A DNA stretch of 64,000 bases, taken from Yoonia sediminilitoris. Lineage in GTDB: Bacteria; Pseudomonadota; Alphaproteobacteria; Rhodobacterales; Rhodobacteraceae. Position 1 is the stretch's first letter. Every line of letters begins with the position of its first letter. The translations under genes were made by a program, and so were the position numbers. The notes beneath the pieces are model-generated. The model worked only from the letters and a program-made list of their open reading frames with translations. It had not been told where the DNA came from and did no database searches. Below are positions 25,298 through 34,518 of the stretch, one piece after another. The DNA is taken from assembly GCF_003058085.1 (NCBI RefSeq), contig NZ_QBUD01000010.1:1-64000 (forward strand), given 5' to 3'.

Positions 25298-27871
25298 TTG
25301 GGTACGCCTATCCTCGAACGCGACCTGGCGCTCGCGCAACTCGATGCGCTGGCAAAAGCCGCAGGTCAGGGTGCGGGTCACACCGTTTTCGTCACTGGCG
25401 AGGCGGGCGCCGGCAAGACGACCCTTTTACGCGCGTTCGAGGATCAGATGACAGACGCACGTGCGCTTCGCGGCGCGTGCGAGGACCTTTCAATCCCTGA
25501 ACCTTTGGGTCCGCTCCGGGACCTCGCTCTCGATGCTGGGGTTGATCTCGATACACTGTGGAGGACCGAGGGTGACAGGCTATCCGTTTTCCTGAACTTG
25601 CTTGCCTGCATCGAACGTTCGGAGGAAACACCAATCCTGCTGATCGAGGATCTGCATTGGGCAGACGAGGCGACGCTGGATTTCGTGCGCTTCGCCGCGA
25701 GGCGCCTGCGGACGCGCAGGATACTGATGGTCGTCACCGCGCGGGATGACGAGACTGAGGGCCGCCCACAGCTGCGCCGTGCGATGGGCGGCGTCGCCCC
25801 CAAGGACGCGACCCGGATTGTGTTGGAGCCACTTTCCGCCGAGGCTGTCAGCCACCTTGCAGCAGGCAGCGGACAACCTGCGGACGAGGTGTACCGGATT
25901 ACCGGTGGCAATCCGTTTTATGTGACCGAACTCTTGCAGGGGGGCGGTGACGACGCCTTGCGCAGCGTACAGGACACGGTGCTCAACCGGCTCGGCCGAC
26001 TGCCGCCTGATACACGCAATGTTCTTGAGGCCGTATCGATCTTTCCAAGACGCGCCGAACGTGACTATGCCCTGGCTGTTGCAGAAGAGCGCGAGGAGGC
26101 ATTCGATCCTGCTATCGACAGCGGATTGATCCAGGATGATGGCACATATGTTACGTATCGGCACGAAATCGCGCGACTTGCGGTCGAAACGGCCTTGCGG
26201 CCCACGCGACGGCGTCGTCTCAACAAGGTTTTGCTTGAGTATATGCAGGCGGACGGACGCGTGCCGAATGCCCGGCAAATGCACCATGCCCGTGCCGCCG
26301 GCGATAGCGCGCAGATTTCGCGCCTTGCGCCGATGGCGGGTCGCGAGGCCATGGCCGCTGGCGCCAACCTACAGGCCGCCGATTACCTGTCTATTGCGGT
26401 CGAGCGCGCCGATCCGGGTGATGCCACCACATTTGCCGAACTGCTCTTCGATGCCGGCGAGGCCTGCCGTCTTGTCAGTCGGATACAGGACGCCATGGGA
26501 TATTTCGAGCGCGCGCTTTCCATCAGAGGCCCCGACAACGCGCTCCGCGGTCGCATCCTGCAACGTTTGTCCCGCGTGAAATGGGCTGCCGGCCAGAAGG
26601 TTCAGGCGCGCACTCTCGGTAACGAAGCCATCGACTTGCAGGAAGGACCAGACACCGAAGAACTGGCCATGGCGCTAGCCAGCCGCGCGCAGATCGCGAT
26701 GTCGGATTACGAGATGGAGGCAAGCCTGCCGGTGGCGCAACGTGCGCTGGACATGGCGCGCCGGCTAGGACGCACCGACATCGTTAGCCACGCGCTCAGC
26801 ACGCAGTCTCTGGCCACGCTCTTCGATAGTTCGCAAATGAACGCGCTTTATGCCGAAAGTATCGAAGCGGCCAAGGCCGCGCGCAGTCCGATCAACCTCG
26901 TGCGCTGCATCGCCAACGGCGGGGTAGTCAACTGGTACGGATTGCGCTTTGCTGACGCGCTGGAGTTCTTTGACGAGGCGATCGCCACCGGCTACGAGAC
27001 GGACACGATCGAACAATCAGCGTTCTACCAAGGGTTTCGCGTACATACTCTTGACCGCCTCGGCCGGTGGGACGAAGCATTCGCTATGGCGCGTGAAATC
27101 ATCGCCCAACCTCTCGAGCAATCGTCCCCCGCGATCATGCTCCGGTTGACCGCATCGCGGATTTCGATGCGGCGGGGGGAGAGCGACGGATCCGAACATC
27201 TCGCAATGATCGACGCCCTTATGGGAGAAGAAGACGGCCGCCACATCTGCGATGTGGCCTGCTTTCATGCTGAAAGGGCATGGCTGAAACTGGAGGACCA
27301 GGATCGCGCGCAGGCTGCGATGGAAGATGCGCTGGCGTTGAAGATTTCCCCGATGCTTAAAGAGGAGGTCCTGGACTGGCAGCGCCGGATCGACGCGGCC
27401 CGCCTGCCTGACGAAGTACCCGACCTGCACGAAGTTTATCGCGAATCTCTTTCTGGCAATTGGACGGCGGCGGCAGAGCGCTGGCAGCAGCTTGGTGACC
27501 CCTACCGCGAAGCCCTCGCTCTGGCCGAAGGTGATGCAGCGGCCGTCACGCGTGCCCTCTCGATCCTCGACCGGCTGAAAGCAAACCGGGTCCGTGAGAC
27601 TGTTCTTGTCCGAGCACGCGAACGCGGACTGGACATTGACGCGCCGGCCCGGCCACGGGCAACGACACGGGCGAACCCTGCCGGCCTGACGCAAAGGCAA
27701 ATGCAGGTTCTTGCCCTGCTCGGTGACGGCATGTCGAATGCCGAAATTGCGGACAAGCTCTTCGTTTCATCAAAGACAGTCGATCACCATGTCTCTGCCA
27801 TCCTCGGCAAGCTTGACGTCGCTTCGCGCGGAGAAGCCGCCGCGCTGGCCCGCAAGCAGGGCTGGTTTTGA
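25298..27871 (+). CDS. MalT-like LuxR regulator with AAA+/STAND ATPase
   Basis: An 857-residue regulator. Walker A is FVTGEAGAGKTTLLRAFE (residues ~30-48) and Walker B is ILLIEDLHWADEATLD. A long helical TPR-like middle (about 330-760) follows, then a LuxR helix-turn-helix at the C-terminus (LTQRQMQVLALLGDGMSNAE, LFVSSKTVDHHVSAIL). Such STAND proteins bind ATP and an inducer, oligomerise and activate transcription. No ATG fits; the start is TTG 25298 with GGGAG 10 bp upstream. No obvious target lies beside it. Confidence 0.88.
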   Translation: MGTPILERDLALAQLDALAKAAGQGAGHTVFVTGEAGAGKTTLLRAFEDQMTDARALRGACEDLSIPEPLGPLRDLALDAGVDLDTLWRTEGDRLSVFLNLLACIERSEETPILLIEDLHWADEATLDFVRFAARRLRTRRILMVVTARDDETEGRPQLRRAMGGVAPKDATRIVLEPLSAEAVSHLAAGSGQPADEVYRITGGNPFYVTELLQGGGDDALRSVQDTVLNRLGRLPPDTRNVLEAVSIFPRRAERDYALAVAEEREEAFDPAIDSGLIQDDGTYVTYRHEIARLAVETALRPTRRRRLNKVLLEYMQADGRVPNARQMHHARAAGDSAQISRLAPMAGREAMAAGANLQAADYLSIAVERADPGDATTFAELLFDAGEACRLVSRIQDAMGYFERALSIRGPDNALRGRILQRLSRVKWAAGQKVQARTLGNEAIDLQEGPDTEELAMALASRAQIAMSDYEMEASLPVAQRALDMARRLGRTDIVSHALSTQSLATLFDSSQMNALYAESIEAAKAARSPINLVRCIANGGVVNWYGLRFADALEFFDEAIATGYETDTIEQSAFYQGFRVHTLDRLGRWDEAFAMAREIIAQPLEQSSPAIMLRLTASRISMRRGESDGSEHLAMIDALMGEEDGRHICDVACFHAERAWLKLEDQDRAQAAMEDALALKISPMLKEEVLDWQRRIDAARLPDEVPDLHEVYRESLSGNWTAAAERWQQLGDPYREALALAEGDAAAVTRALSILDRLKANRVRETVLVRARERGLDIDAPARPRATTRANPAGLTQRQMQVLALLGDGMSNAEIADKLFVSSKTVDHHVSAILGKLDVASRGEAAALARKQGWF

Positions 27872-28446
27872 CCAGAACTATTTTATCCGACCGCATTTTT
27901 GTTGCATCGTTTTGATCCTCGGAGTTTCCGTTGCGAGAGAGAACCATCCGCAGCGGGAAAGACACGTTGATGTGCAACCCCGAATTCAGCAACACCTACC
28001 GCGAACGCTCGCTCTCCATGCAGACCGTTCGCAAGCGTTTTGACCAAGAGTAGCCGTAAGGAAAAGCACTGGGTGCCGTGCGGGCCCTGTTTTCAGCTTC
28101 GACGACCAGAATACCAATAGTTTATGCTTGCAACGAATGTCCGCAAACCGCCCGATGCGTCGAATGCTGCGCCGGACACCAAGTTCGGTGAAGGGTTTAT
28201 AGCCGACTTGCGGCGACGCGGCGGGGCGATCTGCGACCCAATGCCGAAAACAGACATTGCAAGAATCGAGATGATCTGGCGTTTTCTTCTGCTTGGCACA
28301 GTGCGCCGACATTCGCTCGTTGGAAGCTGTCGTTCGCATAATTCGGGCTGACTGAAGGTTTAGAGTCCCGATTGGTCGTTTAAATGTATTCATTCGGTAA
28401 CGCGGCAGCTATATCTTCCGTGTCAGGGAGTTGAAAATATTTTGCT
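27872..28446. other. non-coding gap, no gene seen
   Basis: 575 bp with no recognisable gene, repeat or terminator. A minus-strand open frame of 135 codons crosses it but has erratic composition and no protein-like pattern. Confidence 0.4.
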
Positions 28447-28752
28447 ATGCCCGCTCTACTTATAGTCAATGAGACGATCACCGAACCCGAACTGTTCGAG
28501 GAATATAAACGCGCGGTTGTTCCGACTTTGGAAAAGTTCGGAGGACGTTTCCTTGCCCGGGGCGCAGCGCTGGAAGTGCTGGAAACAAGCGGCACTTGGG
28601 CTCCTGATCGATTGGTGATCGTCGAGTTTCCTGACATGGCGGCACTCAAGGCATGGTATGAAAGTCCCGAGTATGCTCCGGCACGCGAAATCCGCTTTCG
28701 ATCAGCGGCCAGTACTCTGGTAGCCATGGAGACAACCCCGATTTCTCAATAA
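28447..28752 (+). CDS. DUF1330 family protein
   Basis: A 101-residue protein of the DUF1330 family, small dimeric alpha+beta barrels. Typical stretches are EEYKRAVVPTLEKFGGRFLA, DRLVIVEFPDMAALKAWYES and PEYAPAREIRFRSAASTLVA. Biochemical function is unknown for the family. It stands alone between non-coding stretches, with an A/T-rich region upstream that may hold its promoter. Confidence 0.85.
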   Translation: MPALLIVNETITEPELFEEYKRAVVPTLEKFGGRFLARGAALEVLETSGTWAPDRLVIVEFPDMAALKAWYESPEYAPAREIRFRSAASTLVAMETTPISQ

Positions 28753-29129
28753 CTCCAAATGGCGGTTTAGTCCGCATGTGAGACATAGAATGGGAGCGCA
28801 TCGAACGTCCGGATTGGGTTTCGGCCCATTTGCACGATTTGAATGTCCGGTTTCGGGAAATCGTGCTGCGCCTCCGCGCGCAACTCCGTGGTGCGGTCGA
28901 GCAATAAAGGTGGTCTTCGCTGCGCCAGCATCAGGCAGAAAAGTCCCACAACCCGGTCATTACCTCGATTTTGGCGAACGTCCGTTGTTGGCAAAACCTG
29001 CCGTTGAAGTCCTGACCTATTTATAGGTCCCGCGCCGAGTACGCGATACCGATCACATCGCCATCAACGTCCTGTGGATTGCAACCATCGCCCAGGTGTC
29101 ACGAATGCAAAGCCCAGAATGTCGAGTGT
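28753..29129. other. non-coding gap next to an IS remnant
   Basis: No supported gene. Short open frames on both strands have low-quality composition. The right part adjoins the degraded IS3 copy, and sequence up to about 29040 may still be its eroded orfB, but I cannot follow a protein through it. Confidence 0.35.
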
Positions 29130-29648
29130 CTATGTGACCGGCAAATGCGATCCTTCAACGGTGCGGATGATCTCCAGCTTCTCCGATGCCGGGTACCTCA
29201 TTCGTGGTCGCCCCCATCGCCTGTCATGCTTTTTTGAGAAGTCGCAATTCGAGCGTCTGTTCCGCAACCACCTCTTTGATATCCTTTGCCTCCCGGCGCA
29301 GTTCCTTGACCTCATCAGCGTTCGCCGCCCGAACTGTGTCGCCCGCTAACCGTTTCTTCCCGGCTTCCATGAAGTCTTTGGACCACTTGTAGTAGATGCC
29401 CTGCGATATGCCTTCACGACAGCACAGCTCGACAATGCTGTCATCGCCACGCAGACCATCCAGCACGATCCGGATCTTCTCTTCAGATGAATAATGCTTG
29501 CGCGTGGCGCGCTTGATGTCTTTAACGATCTTCTCGCCAGGGCTCTTCGGTGTCTTTCTCATCGTCCACTCCTTGATGGTTACGATGAGCTACAAACCCT
29601 CTCTTGGCAAATAACCCTATTTGGACCCATAAGCGCTGACGTCAGACA
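29130..29648 (-). mobile_element. IS3-family remnant: end, orfA and start of orfB
   Basis: The terminus TGTCTGACGTCAGCGC (complement of 29648 leftward) matches the copy at 4655. Complete orfA follows, and then orfB begins in the -1 frame (RYPASEKLEIIRTVEGSHLP) and ends at a stop within 60 codons. The next stretch still resembles orfB (TLDILG, then RWLQ) with a frameshift. The rest of orfB and the right end are missing, so the element is dead. Confidence 0.8.
29224..29562 (-). CDS. IS3-family orfA (helix-turn-helix transposase subunit)
   Basis: A 112-residue complete orfA. It contains an HTH (YSSEEKIRIVLDGLRGDDSI, CREGISQGIYYKWSKDF) and a leucine-zipper-like C-terminus (DEVKELRREAKDIKEVVAEQ then TLELRLLKKA), where programmed -1 frameshifting into orfB normally occurs. 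It is intact, but orfB behind it is not, so it can have no transposition function alone. The 4741 copy is truncated after EGISQGI. Confidence 0.82.
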   Translation of the reverse strand: MRKTPKSPGEKIVKDIKRATRKHYSSEEKIRIVLDGLRGDDSIVELCCREGISQGIYYKWSKDFMEAGKKRLAGDTVRAANADEVKELRREAKDIKEVVAEQTLELRLLKKA

Positions 29649-29885
29649 GATGAGTTTTGGGCTGATGGCTCAACCCTGACCGTGTTTTCTTGCAAATGAC
29701 GTTCAATTCGGCCTACGGTTAAAAGATGACGATTCCGTGATTGGGCGTGAGGTCTGTGTTAACTCAGCCCATCGTTGCGTGCGATGAGTACGCTAGTTTG
29801 GTCTGCTGGCAGCGGACTGTTCTTCGCTTTGCGTCGGCAGGAGGCAACATGATCCGCAGACCCTTTTGAGTAGGGGACTAAATCA

Positions 29886-31877
29886 TTGAAATACATTATA
29901 AATCCTTTTAGCAGGAGCGTTGCAGCGGTCTCGGCCGTCGCGCTTCTTACATTTGTGCTACCGGGGCTTGCGCATGAAAGCGACACCGAAGGGCACGTAC
30001 CTGCAAATACCAACTACGGGTTTGAGGTGATTGGTCGCGATCTGCTGGTCGGTGTCCAGGACGGGCTTTATACAGACGTCTGGTCGCACAATGGATATGC
30101 CTATGTCGGGACCTTTCAGGAACCGGGTTGCACGGACGCCGGCGTGTTCATCGTCGATATCGAAGCGGCCATCGCCAATTTTGACGGCGGCGTCTCCGAA
30201 GGCGCAACTATAGCGGAAATCAAATCGGCTCCGAACACGCGCATCAACGATGTGAAGGTACACAGGGTGGGCGACACCGATGTATTGATCACAACGCAAG
30301 AACCTTGCGGCGATGCGATCCCCGGCGTGGCAAATGCCGGTAACACGCCTCTGGACAAAAAGGGCGAATGGCGCGGGTCTGGCCCGGCGTCACAAAAGGG
30401 ACAGGGCGGAATCAGTCTCTATGATGTGACGGACCCCACAAAACCAATCGCACTGCGCAAGAACTTTCTGGAGTTTGGCGGCGTCCACAATACATTCTCA
30501 TGGGATTGGGAAGGCAAGTCCTACCTGATCGGCACTGCCAATACCTTTGATTTCTTTGACACATTCATTGTCGATATCTCAAAACCCCAATCGCCCAATC
30601 TGCTGGTCACGACGGGCGCTCTGGATTGGTTCGCTGTTGGTGCCTTTTTAGACGGGCAGTTTGAAACCGGTTCTTCGGCAGGGATTTTCAACCATGATGT
30701 CTGGGTTGATTTCATCGACGGCGTGCCCACTGCTGTTGTGTCCTACTGGGATGGCGGGTTTGTCACGCTTGATCTGACCGATCCTGCGAACCCCGTGTTC
30801 CTTGGCGACAGCACTTACCCAGATCCTGAACCCATTGTTGGTGAACCCTACGAAGGTAACGCCCATGCGGCGGTGTTCGGCGGCAACGGCGATTATATTT
30901 TTGGCGGAGACGAGGATTTCTCGGACAGCAGTTTTGGGATCAACTATTCAGGTGTCGATTATGCCGCAGGGCAATCCCTGTTCGGTCCGGGGTCTGACGC
31001 GCTGGCCGGAACGGTGGTCTGGACAGGTGGCGAGGGTTGTACGGCCGCAGAAGTGCCCGCAGCTACATCCGCCGGGCAAGTTGCGCTGATCCAGCGCGGT
31101 GCATGCTTTTTCCAGGATAAGGCCGAATCGGCGCAGGCACAGGGGTATGCCGGTTTCATCATTGCCAACAATGCGGCTGGTGGGGATGCGTTGATCAACA
31201 TGGCGGGCAGTGGTGCCAGCCCTGAACCAACCATTCCCGGTGTGTTCATAGGTTACAGCACAGGTGAGATCATCAAGGCCAATCCCGGTGGCTTCGCTGC
31301 CGCATCGTCCGTGTTTGATGGCTGGGGCTATTTTCATGTGATCAACAACACCGGTGCCGAAATCACGGTCCCAAGCCGGGGTATGGCGAATCCGGACACG
31401 ATGACCGTGCCGCAATTGCATGAATTGGGTTACTATGCCCCTGCCGAAGCGGTAGAGCCGCCCGCAGCAGGTGCACCGCCAGTGGGCGACCTGACGATGC
31501 ACAACATCGAAGCCGACCCCCGCACACAGGACCTCGTGCCAATGTTCAATCAGGGTCCGCGGATGTTTGTATCGTGGTATTCGCTGGGCATGCGCGCGAT
31601 CGAATATCGCCCCGGCCATTACCACGACAACAGCAACGGCGAGGGCAGCTATTCGCAAAACGTGCATGAAGTCGGCCGCTTTATCGCCGAGGAAGGTTCC
31701 AACTTCTGGGGTGTGCATGTGGATGAACGCCCCAATGGGGACCAGATCATCCTGGCGTCTGATCGGAATACGGGGCTTTGGGTTTTCAGCTTCAGCTGCG
31801 TGACCCGCGTCGAAATTGGCGATGGCGAACAGGACGTCTTTTACTGCGATCCGGCAACTGACAGTACAGGAGGCTGA
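29886..31877 (+). CDS. secreted LVIVD-repeat protein with PA domain
   Basis: A 663-residue exported protein with a signal peptide (VAAVSAVALLTFVLPGLAHE). Beta-propeller-type LVIVD repeats are visible: TDVWSHNGYAYVGTF, GVFIVDIEAA, GGISLYDVTDPTKP, TFIVDISKPQSPNL and VTLDLTDPANPVFLGDS. Residues ~365-470 form a protease-associated domain (GQVALIQRGACFFQDKAESA, GYAGFIIANNA) inserted before the last blade (FWGVHVDERPNGDQIILASD). No catalytic motif was found, so it is probably a surface or extracellular binding protein. The start is TTG 29886 with GGGGA upstream. A strong terminator follows. Confidence 0.8.
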   Translation: MKYIINPFSRSVAAVSAVALLTFVLPGLAHESDTEGHVPANTNYGFEVIGRDLLVGVQDGLYTDVWSHNGYAYVGTFQEPGCTDAGVFIVDIEAAIANFDGGVSEGATIAEIKSAPNTRINDVKVHRVGDTDVLITTQEPCGDAIPGVANAGNTPLDKKGEWRGSGPASQKGQGGISLYDVTDPTKPIALRKNFLEFGGVHNTFSWDWEGKSYLIGTANTFDFFDTFIVDISKPQSPNLLVTTGALDWFAVGAFLDGQFETGSSAGIFNHDVWVDFIDGVPTAVVSYWDGGFVTLDLTDPANPVFLGDSTYPDPEPIVGEPYEGNAHAAVFGGNGDYIFGGDEDFSDSSFGINYSGVDYAAGQSLFGPGSDALAGTVVWTGGEGCTAAEVPAATSAGQVALIQRGACFFQDKAESAQAQGYAGFIIANNAAGGDALINMAGSGASPEPTIPGVFIGYSTGEIIKANPGGFAAASSVFDGWGYFHVINNTGAEITVPSRGMANPDTMTVPQLHELGYYAPAEAVEPPAAGAPPVGDLTMHNIEADPRTQDLVPMFNQGPRMFVSWYSLGMRAIEYRPGHYHDNSNGEGSYSQNVHEVGRFIAEEGSNFWGVHVDERPNGDQIILASDRNTGLWVFSFSCVTRVEIGDGEQDVFYCDPATDSTGG

Positions 31878-31909
31878 AGGACCGGACTGACGGTTTGAAG
31901 GCAACCAAG

Positions 31910-31935
31910 CCGGGGCATACGTGCCCCGGTTTTTT
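31910..31935 (+). terminator. strong intrinsic terminator
   Basis: CCGGGGCA (31910-31917) pairs perfectly with TGCCCCGG (31922-31929) around the loop TACG, followed by six T. It lies 33 bp after the stop of the secreted protein gene. Confidence 0.92.
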
Positions 31936-32760
31936 ACTTTGCAAACCGTGCGCCTCGGAGCGTGCGGCCACCAAATATCAAGCACGGACGCAGGGAGTGG
32001 GCAAAACTTGGTGGTCGAGCAAAGTGACTATGCCTCCATCCTAGCCGCACAACGCCTATGTCAGCCGCGTACTTGCAATTTTCCAAGTGTTGCAACTCTC
32101 GGTTTTTATGTCTCGAACCCACCGACCACCATGTTTTACCAACTCCCAGTTGCAGATTTGCTGTGGTGAAGGCGGTCAGTTTTGGTGAAGCTTGGCAAAG
32201 ATCTTACGTCCCAAGGTTTGGCGTTTTCAAAGTGTTGAAAGAACCCAAGGCTGCGCCCATTTCATGACCATTGTGGTCAAGTCCCATCACATCGCACCTG
32301 TCTGGCATACAAAAAAAATCCATTCAACTACCGCAACCTGAATAGGTTCCCCGCCTGAATGGTTGCACGCATTGGTCGAATCAAGGCTTGGGCGGATACT
32401 TTTCTTTTCAATGTCCAGAAGGTCAAATCGATAGCATGCCTCAGCGCGAAAACCACGTACATCAAAAGCGGCATCGCTGTCTCAGCGAACTCCCAAGGCG
32501 CTTGTTGGTATTGAACGCGCTGAATTTACCGAGCTGAAATTGCCAGCGGAACAAAATCCTGCAATCCAGCGTCTCAGGCAGCTTCAGTCAATGGTCGACA
32601 CCCGCTCAACAATGAAGCCCACGCATGGTCCGTCTCCCAACCACGGCTCAATCCTCCAGAAAAAGCTTGTGCGTTTCCGGGCGAAGGAGACGTATCCAGA
32701 AGCCAATATCGGCGCGGAGATTTTGCCCGCTGACTTTGGGACAACAGCAGAGTACTTTGA
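31936..32760. other. long non-coding stretch
   Basis: About 825 bp in which I see no gene, repeat or RNA. Short open frames on both strands (for example 32540-32764) lack protein-like patterns. The stretch probably consists of decayed sequence; base composition is lower in GC than in neighbouring genes. Confidence 0.4.
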
Positions 32761-32923
32761 TTAACTTTCGGACCTCACGCCATTCGACGGATCCTTGCCT
32801 CTCCGGTGATCAAGCTCTTCGGCATGGAAGCAAGCATCTTCGTCTCGACGCTCGCGATTCATTTGTGGCTTTTCGCCACCGGGTTCACCATGATCGGTAT
32901 GGCATTCTTCAAGAAAGGAAACT
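32761..32923 (+). pseudogene. 3' end of a small membrane-protein gene
   Basis: An open frame without a start reads FGPHAIRRILASPVIKLFGM, EASIFVSTLAIHLWLFATGF, TMIGMAFFKKGN and stop. It includes one clear membrane helix with a basic tail. An in-frame TGA lies immediately upstream. Either the gene lost its 5' part, or translation starts at ATG 32824 for a 33-residue membrane peptide. It stops 3 bp before the epimerase start, with the shared RBS AAGAAAGGAAA, suggesting former coupling. Confidence 0.45.
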
Positions 32924-32926
32924 GAT

Positions 32927-33835
32927 ATGGGGTACCACGCCGTGTTGGGAGGGGGCGGCGCCATTGGCCGCGCGACCCTCAAGGCAATCGAGGCCAAAGG
33001 GCTCAACGGCAGGGCGCTGACGCGGGCAGACGCCGATGCTATGGATCCCGAGGCGCTGGTTCGGGTTCTTGACGGGGCCGAGGTTGTCTATGACTGCGTC
33101 GGACTGCCCTACAATTCCGACCTCTGGACAACCGGCTTTCCGGCGATTTCCAAGGCATTGGTCACAGCCTGCGAGAAAACCGGCACGAAAATCGTCTATT
33201 TCGACAATGTCTATCTTTACGGACCCGCACCCTTGCCTGTTCCGTTCGCGGAAACGACATCCCGCATCCCGCCATCGCGCAAGGGTCGGGCGCGCAAAAC
33301 CGCCGTCGAAATCGTCACGCAGGCGCATCAGGCGGGGCGCGTGCGCGCAACGGTTGGACGGGCGGCGGACTTCTATGGGCCGGGGGCTGTCAACTCGCCC
33401 TTCTACATCAGATTTCTCGAAAACATGCTGAAGGGGAAATCCCCGCAAGTCGCCATGCCCAAAGGTCCGGTGCATACCTATGCCTACACCGACGACATGG
33501 GACGCGCGCTAGTGGATCTGGCGTTGTTCGACGCGGCATACGGAGAGGAATTCCACCTACCCGTCGGACCCGCCGTGAAAGTGTCGGACATGGCCGCGCT
33601 CTTCAACCGGGAACTCGGCACATCCCTGAAAACAACACACATCCCAGACATCGTTCTGCGTGGACTATCGCTCTTCAAGCCTCTGATCCGGGAAATCCAA
33701 GAGATGAGCTATCAATACAAGACCGACTATATCATGTCAGACGCCAAGTTTCGGCAGCGCTTTCCTGAATTCACATCGACGTCCTATGAGGATGGCGTGG
33801 CAGCGATGGTCGACCACTTCCGAACAGGAAACTGA
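32927..33835 (+). CDS. NAD-dependent epimerase/dehydratase family protein
   Basis: A 302-residue extended short-chain dehydrogenase. The nucleotide-binding loop is AVLGGGGAIGRATLKAI near the N-terminus, and the Tyr-containing stretch is VYFDNVYLYGPAPLPVPF. In the classic YxxxK motif Tyr is followed by Lys; here YLYGP is seen instead, so the catalytic pair is atypical. The C-terminal half has AFTDDMGRAL-like sequence (YAYTDDMGRALVDLA). It probably acts on an NAD(P)-linked sugar or alcohol; the substrate is unknown. Confidence 0.8.
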   Translation: MGYHAVLGGGGAIGRATLKAIEAKGLNGRALTRADADAMDPEALVRVLDGAEVVYDCVGLPYNSDLWTTGFPAISKALVTACEKTGTKIVYFDNVYLYGPAPLPVPFAETTSRIPPSRKGRARKTAVEIVTQAHQAGRVRATVGRAADFYGPGAVNSPFYIRFLENMLKGKSPQVAMPKGPVHTYAYTDDMGRALVDLALFDAAYGEEFHLPVGPAVKVSDMAALFNRELGTSLKTTHIPDIVLRGLSLFKPLIREIQEMSYQYKTDYIMSDAKFRQRFPEFTSTSYEDGVAAMVDHFRTGN

Positions 33836-33989
33836 CTTCGGCCAGCCCACCTCAACGGGCCACTTCGTTTTGCGGTTGCCGCGAAAGACTGGTCCGACGG
33901 CCTAGTCGCAATAGGACGCTGTCAGCGCCAGTTCGATCCAATCTGTTACGTCCTCGGCGCGCATGTTTTTTGCAGGACTTCTCCCCCCC

Positions 33990-34441
33990 GCCCTCTCATC
34001 TTTTGCGCTGACGCCGACCTTACCATCGGCGCATTGCCCATACCGATTTGGGATGCATGGCGCATCGCCTCGCCCGACGTGATGAACGAAGTGGTCGAAA
34101 CAAGCGACTTCCACGCCCCGCTCGCCGTGGTCTAGTATGCCTAGGCCAAACAATGTGGGACTTCATAGCGGGCTGTTACGAAACCTGCTCGGTCAAGCGT
34201 TAGCCTTGCCTTTCTTGACGTCCCACGGGTCCGGCCCAGCCCCGGACTGGCTGTTGGCGGGCCAGATACGGCGGCCTTCATCATCGAAAGTGTGCAAGGG
34301 CCCATGGCCCGCAATGTCGGTTTGAACAAGGACGGGTTGCCTGTGGCCATGCAATTGATCGATCGCCCGCGCGGCGAAGCGGATTTGCTGGCGGCAGCCG
34401 TCAGGGTAGTGCGCTTTTGGCGGCCCACTACCCGTCACTGA
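33990..34441 (+). pseudogene. amidase remnant
   Basis: The C-terminus of an amidase-signature enzyme is recognisable at 34313-34441: GLNKDGLPVAMQLIDRPRGE, then ADLLAAAVRVV and stop. Upstream on the same strand, 33990-34135 reads TIGALPIPIWDAWRIASPDV and MNEVVETSDFHAPLAVV, ended by TAG. The frame between is disrupted. The N-terminal catalytic Ser/Lys part is absent. This looks like a decaying gene, not a functional one. Confidence 0.5.
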
Positions 34442-34518
34442 CCCCGTCGTCAGGCACGATGTTTAACGCATTCCGAGGACAAGCCTGAAACACAACTTTT
34501 TCGGGAAACCCTGTCGTG

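Noticed and set aside
25298-27871. Maltose regulator MalT
   Set aside because: The architecture is MalT-like, but no maltose genes are near and the ligand cannot be read from sequence.
27986-28393. Minus-strand open frame of 135 codons
   Set aside because: Composition is erratic, no start-proximal RBS or family features are seen, and it lies in a decayed stretch.
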